A DNA stretch of 5,883 nucleotides from JASJHI01 sp965371355. GTDB taxonomy: Bacteria; Actinomycetota; Acidimicrobiia; Acidimicrobiales; Ilumatobacteraceae. The notes under the pieces are model-generated. The model had not been told where the DNA came from. It worked only from the letters and a program-made list of their open reading frames with translations, and ran no database searches. Position numbers and translations under genes: made by a program. Where the stretch lies: the NCBI GenBank assembly GCA_965371355.1, contig CBDUYD010000178.1, forward strand, positions 1 through 5,883, read 5' to 3'. Positions 3,763 to 5,883 of the stretch are shown in pieces (positions within the stretch are counted from its first letter, which is position 1; each line of letters opens with the position of its first letter).

Positions 3763-5649
3763 ATGTTCAAGCGATCGTCCACCGACACCGGAGCACCACC
3801 GGAGACCGAGGACGAGCCCACGTCGAAGTGGACGCTGCTGTCGAGCACGCTGCGAGCGCAGCGCCGCAACCTGATCATCGGGACGCTGATCGGCCTGGTC
3901 TGGATGGTCGGCAAGATCTCGGTCCCGATCCTCGTCAGGTTCGGCATCGACCGCGGGATCGACGAAGGCGACATGCTCTGGCTGTGGGTCGCGCTGATCG
4001 CGCTCGCCGGAATCGTCGCCGGTACCTTCACCGCCTTCCGACGTTTCTACGCATTCCGCGAGGCCCGCTGGACCGAAACGCGCCTGCGCGAGCGCCTCTT
4101 CGGACACATCATGTCGCTGCACATCGGGTATCACGACCGTGCCCAGACCGGGCAGTTGATGAGCCGGTCGTCGAGCGACCTCAACCAGATCCAGATGTTC
4201 GTCGTGATGATCCCGATCACGCTGTCGAACCTCGCGATGATCCTCACGGTCACCGTGATCCTGTTCATCAGCGACCCGTTCCTCGCGCTGATCGCACTCG
4301 CGCCGCTCCCGCTCGTCAACGTTGCCGGCCGCCGGTTCTCGCAGGCGATCCACCCGGCGGTGCTAGCGGTGCAGGCCGAGCAGGCCGAACTGGCGACGGT
4401 CGTCGAAGAGTCGATCGGCGGCGTCCGCGTCGTGAAGGGATTCGGCGCCGAGCACGTGCAGGAAGCGCGGCTCGAGGTCGAGGCCGACGACATCCGCGAG
4501 GTGTCGATGCAGGCGGCCCGGGTGCGTGCACGATTCGTGCCGGCGATCGACCTGCTGCCCCAACTCGGCATGATCGCGGTGCTCGGGATCGGTGGACTCC
4601 GGGTGATCGACGGTGATCTGACACTCGGCCAATTGGTGCAGTTCAACTTCTTCGTCGCCCTCCTCGTCGCTCCGCTGCGGATGCTCGGGATGACGATCGC
4701 GTGGGGGCAGCGGGCAGCGGTCGCGCTCGAGCGCGTCAACGAGGTACTCGACACCAAGATCACCGTGGCCGACCCCGACGATCCCTCGATACTGCCGGTC
4801 ACCGGTGAACTGGGCGCGATCCGCTTCGACGACGTCGAGTTCGCGTACGACGGTCAGGAAGCCGTGTTCGACGGGTTCGACCTCGAACTCGCCGCGGGGC
4901 AGTCGGTCGCGCTGGTCGGGGCCACCGGCTCGGGCAAGTCGACCGTCGCGCGGCTGCTGGTGCGCTTCTACGACGTGCAACGCGGAGTTGTCTCGATCGA
5001 CGGCATCGACGTCCGCGACCTCACGCTGCACGACGTGCGGCGGGCGGTCGGCGTGGTCTTCGAGGACACGCTGCTGTTCCACGACACGGTCGCTGCGAAC
5101 ATCGCGTTCGCCTGTCCCGACGCCGACCGTGAGTCGATCGAGACCGCCGCACGCCTGGCCAGTGCCCACGACTTCATCATGGGCCTGCCCGACGCCTATG
5201 ACACGATGCTCGGTGAGCGGGGCTACTCGCTGTCGGGGGGTCAGCGCCAGCGCATCGCCATCGCCCGGGCGATCATCGCCGACCCGCGCGTGCTCGTGCT
5301 CGACGACGCCACATCCGCGGTCGACCCGTCGAAGGAGCACGAGATCAGAGGCGCGCTTTCGACCGTGATGGCGGGCCGCACGACGATCGTCATCGCCCAC
5401 CGCCCGGGCACGATCGCTCTCGCCGACACCGTCGTGCTGATCGGTGACGGGCATGTCATCGCATCGGGACGCCACGTTGACCTCCTCGCCAGCGAGCCGA
5501 GGTATCGCGAGGTGCTCGCGGCGATGCCCGCCGACGACGATCCCGACGACGAAACCGACGACGCCGACGATCCAGCCGACGGCACGGGAGGCCGGGCGAC
5601 CGACGTGTCTTCCGACGTCGGGGCACCCTCGGGCGGGGGTGGAGGCTGA
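3763..5649 (+). CDS. ABC exporter half-transporter (membrane domain fused to ATPase), non-canonical ATPase site
   Basis: This 628-residue protein has the type I (B-type) ABC exporter layout. A six-helix membrane domain spans about 37-312 (hydrophobic stretches near 38-60, 72-90, 146-168, 171-189, 264-283 and 291-311). The nucleotide-binding domain spans about 350-590: Walker A GATGSGKST (386-394), signature LSGGQ (490-494), Walker B VLVLDD (510-515), D-loop SAVD (518-521) and switch His546. Two key positions are altered. The Q-loop reads VVFEDTLLF with Glu434 in place of Gln, and the residue after Walker B Asp514 is Asp515 rather than the catalytic Glu. This marks the weaker site of heterodimeric exporters such as TM287/288. 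The C-terminus (589-628) is Asp- and Gly-rich and likely disordered. The next ABC gene begins inside the stop codon, so the pair probably forms one heterodimer. Substrate is unknown; multidrug or lipid export is typical of the family. Confidence 0.93.
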   Translation: MFKRSSTDTGAPPETEDEPTSKWTLLSSTLRAQRRNLIIGTLIGLVWMVGKISVPILVRFGIDRGIDEGDMLWLWVALIALAGIVAGTFTAFRRFYAFREARWTETRLRERLFGHIMSLHIGYHDRAQTGQLMSRSSSDLNQIQMFVVMIPITLSNLAMILTVTVILFISDPFLALIALAPLPLVNVAGRRFSQAIHPAVLAVQAEQAELATVVEESIGGVRVVKGFGAEHVQEARLEVEADDIREVSMQAARVRARFVPAIDLLPQLGMIAVLGIGGLRVIDGDLTLGQLVQFNFFVALLVAPLRMLGMTIAWGQRAAVALERVNEVLDTKITVADPDDPSILPVTGELGAIRFDDVEFAYDGQEAVFDGFDLELAAGQSVALVGATGSGKSTVARLLVRFYDVQRGVVSIDGIDVRDLTLHDVRRAVGVVFEDTLLFHDTVAANIAFACPDADRESIETAARLASAHDFIMGLPDAYDTMLGERGYSLSGGQRQRIAIARAIIADPRVLVLDDATSAVDPSKEHEIRGALSTVMAGRTTIVIAHRPGTIALADTVVLIGDGHVIASGRHVDLLASEPRYREVLAAMPADDDPDDETDDADDPADGTGGRATDVSSDVGAPSGGGGG

Positions 5650-5883
5650 TGTGGAACATGGGCGCCGTCACCGACGAGGACCGCCTCGACGGCGACGACA
5701 CCAAGAAGGTTCTGCGGCGCGCGGCGCGGATGGCGAAGCCGTTCCGCGGCACGATGGCGATCGCTCTGTTGTTCAGCGCGATCGCCACGCTCGGGCTGCT
5801 CCTCGGTCCGCTGCTCGTGCGCTACGGCATCGACGACGGGATCGACGCCGACGACCGCGGCGTCCTGCGCAACGCGGTGATCG
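5649..5883 (+). CDS. Second ABC exporter subunit, partial (N-terminus only)
   Basis: The ATG at 5649 shares its A with the TGA stop of the preceding gene (TGATG), so translation is probably coupled. GGAGG at 5641-5645 is close upstream, and an ATG at 5658 (residue 4) is better spaced from it and could be used instead. The 78 visible residues contain an acidic start (TDEDRLDGDDT, 8-18), a basic segment KKVLRRAARMAKPFRG and a first transmembrane helix (about 37-55). GPLLVRYGIDDGIDADD (54-70) follows, closely parallel to VPILVRFGIDRGIDEGD in the upstream protein. That shared motif places it in the same exporter family and supports a heterodimer. Its ATPase domain lies beyond the window. Confidence 0.9.
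   Translation, partial: MWNMGAVTDEDRLDGDDTKKVLRRAARMAKPFRGTMAIALLFSAIATLGLLLGPLLVRYGIDDGIDADDRGVLRNAVI

Noticed and set aside
3277..4353. Long open frame (358 codons) on the minus strand opposite the ArsC-like and ABC genes
   Set aside because: Antisense shadow produced by GC-rich codon bias. It has charged, low-complexity composition, no recognisable domain, and conflicts with well-supported plus-strand genes.
4363..5475. Long open frame (370 codons) on the minus strand opposite the ABC ATPase domain
   Set aside because: Mirror of the ABC gene's codon pattern; Asp/Arg/His-rich with no family character.

Overview
The window is GC-rich (about two-thirds G+C), with GTG starts, ATC/GTC/CTC-rich codon use and several actinobacterial small families (DUF3039, DUF4031, a Rv1284-type beta-carbonic anhydrase). 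It looks like a chromosomal segment of a free-living, probably aquatic actinobacterium. The gene style resembles Acidimicrobiia/Ilumatobacter-like lineages, but that placement is inference. No rRNA, tRNA, CRISPR array, IS element or phage gene was seen.

Layout. Minus strand, 1-476: a Nudix hydrolase running off the left edge, just downstream of a DUF3039 gene (488-775). From about 776 to 1212 there is no confident intact gene: a short hydrophobic ORF (802-936), a perfect 8-bp inverted repeat inside it, and the frameshifted N-terminal remnant of a malic enzyme (996-1198). An HD-superfamily phosphohydrolase follows on the minus strand (1213-1851), divergent from a DUF4031 gene on the plus strand (1920-2201). 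A minus-strand gene with a degenerate RadC/JAB-like look (2212-2652) has a tandem 13-bp repeat in its upstream region and diverges from a beta-carbonic anhydrase (2802-3317). A plus-strand cluster then runs to the right edge: an ArsC-family reductase (3391-3744), a full ABC exporter half-transporter (3763-5649) and, overlapping its stop codon, the start of a second ABC exporter subunit (5649 to the edge).

Main discovery. The ArsC-family gene has an in-frame TGA at codon 12, exactly where the catalytic cysteine of R773-type ArsC (Cys12) lies. All the other signature residues (His8, Arg60, Arg94, Arg107) are present at the same numbers, and the frame is otherwise undamaged. Two bases after the TGA a strong two-part hairpin (7 bp, small internal loop, 6 bp, 5-nt loop containing G) begins, at the spacing expected of a bacterial SECIS element. 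The best reading is a selenocysteine-containing ArsC-like protein, which a standard annotation would truncate to an N-terminally deleted product. The protein contains no cysteine, so Sec would be its only redox residue.

The arsC-like gene and the two ABC subunits are tightly spaced and probably co-transcribed. The ABC pair looks like a heterodimeric exporter whose first subunit carries a non-canonical ATPase site. Whether the exporter handles arsenic-related substrates cannot be told from the sequence.
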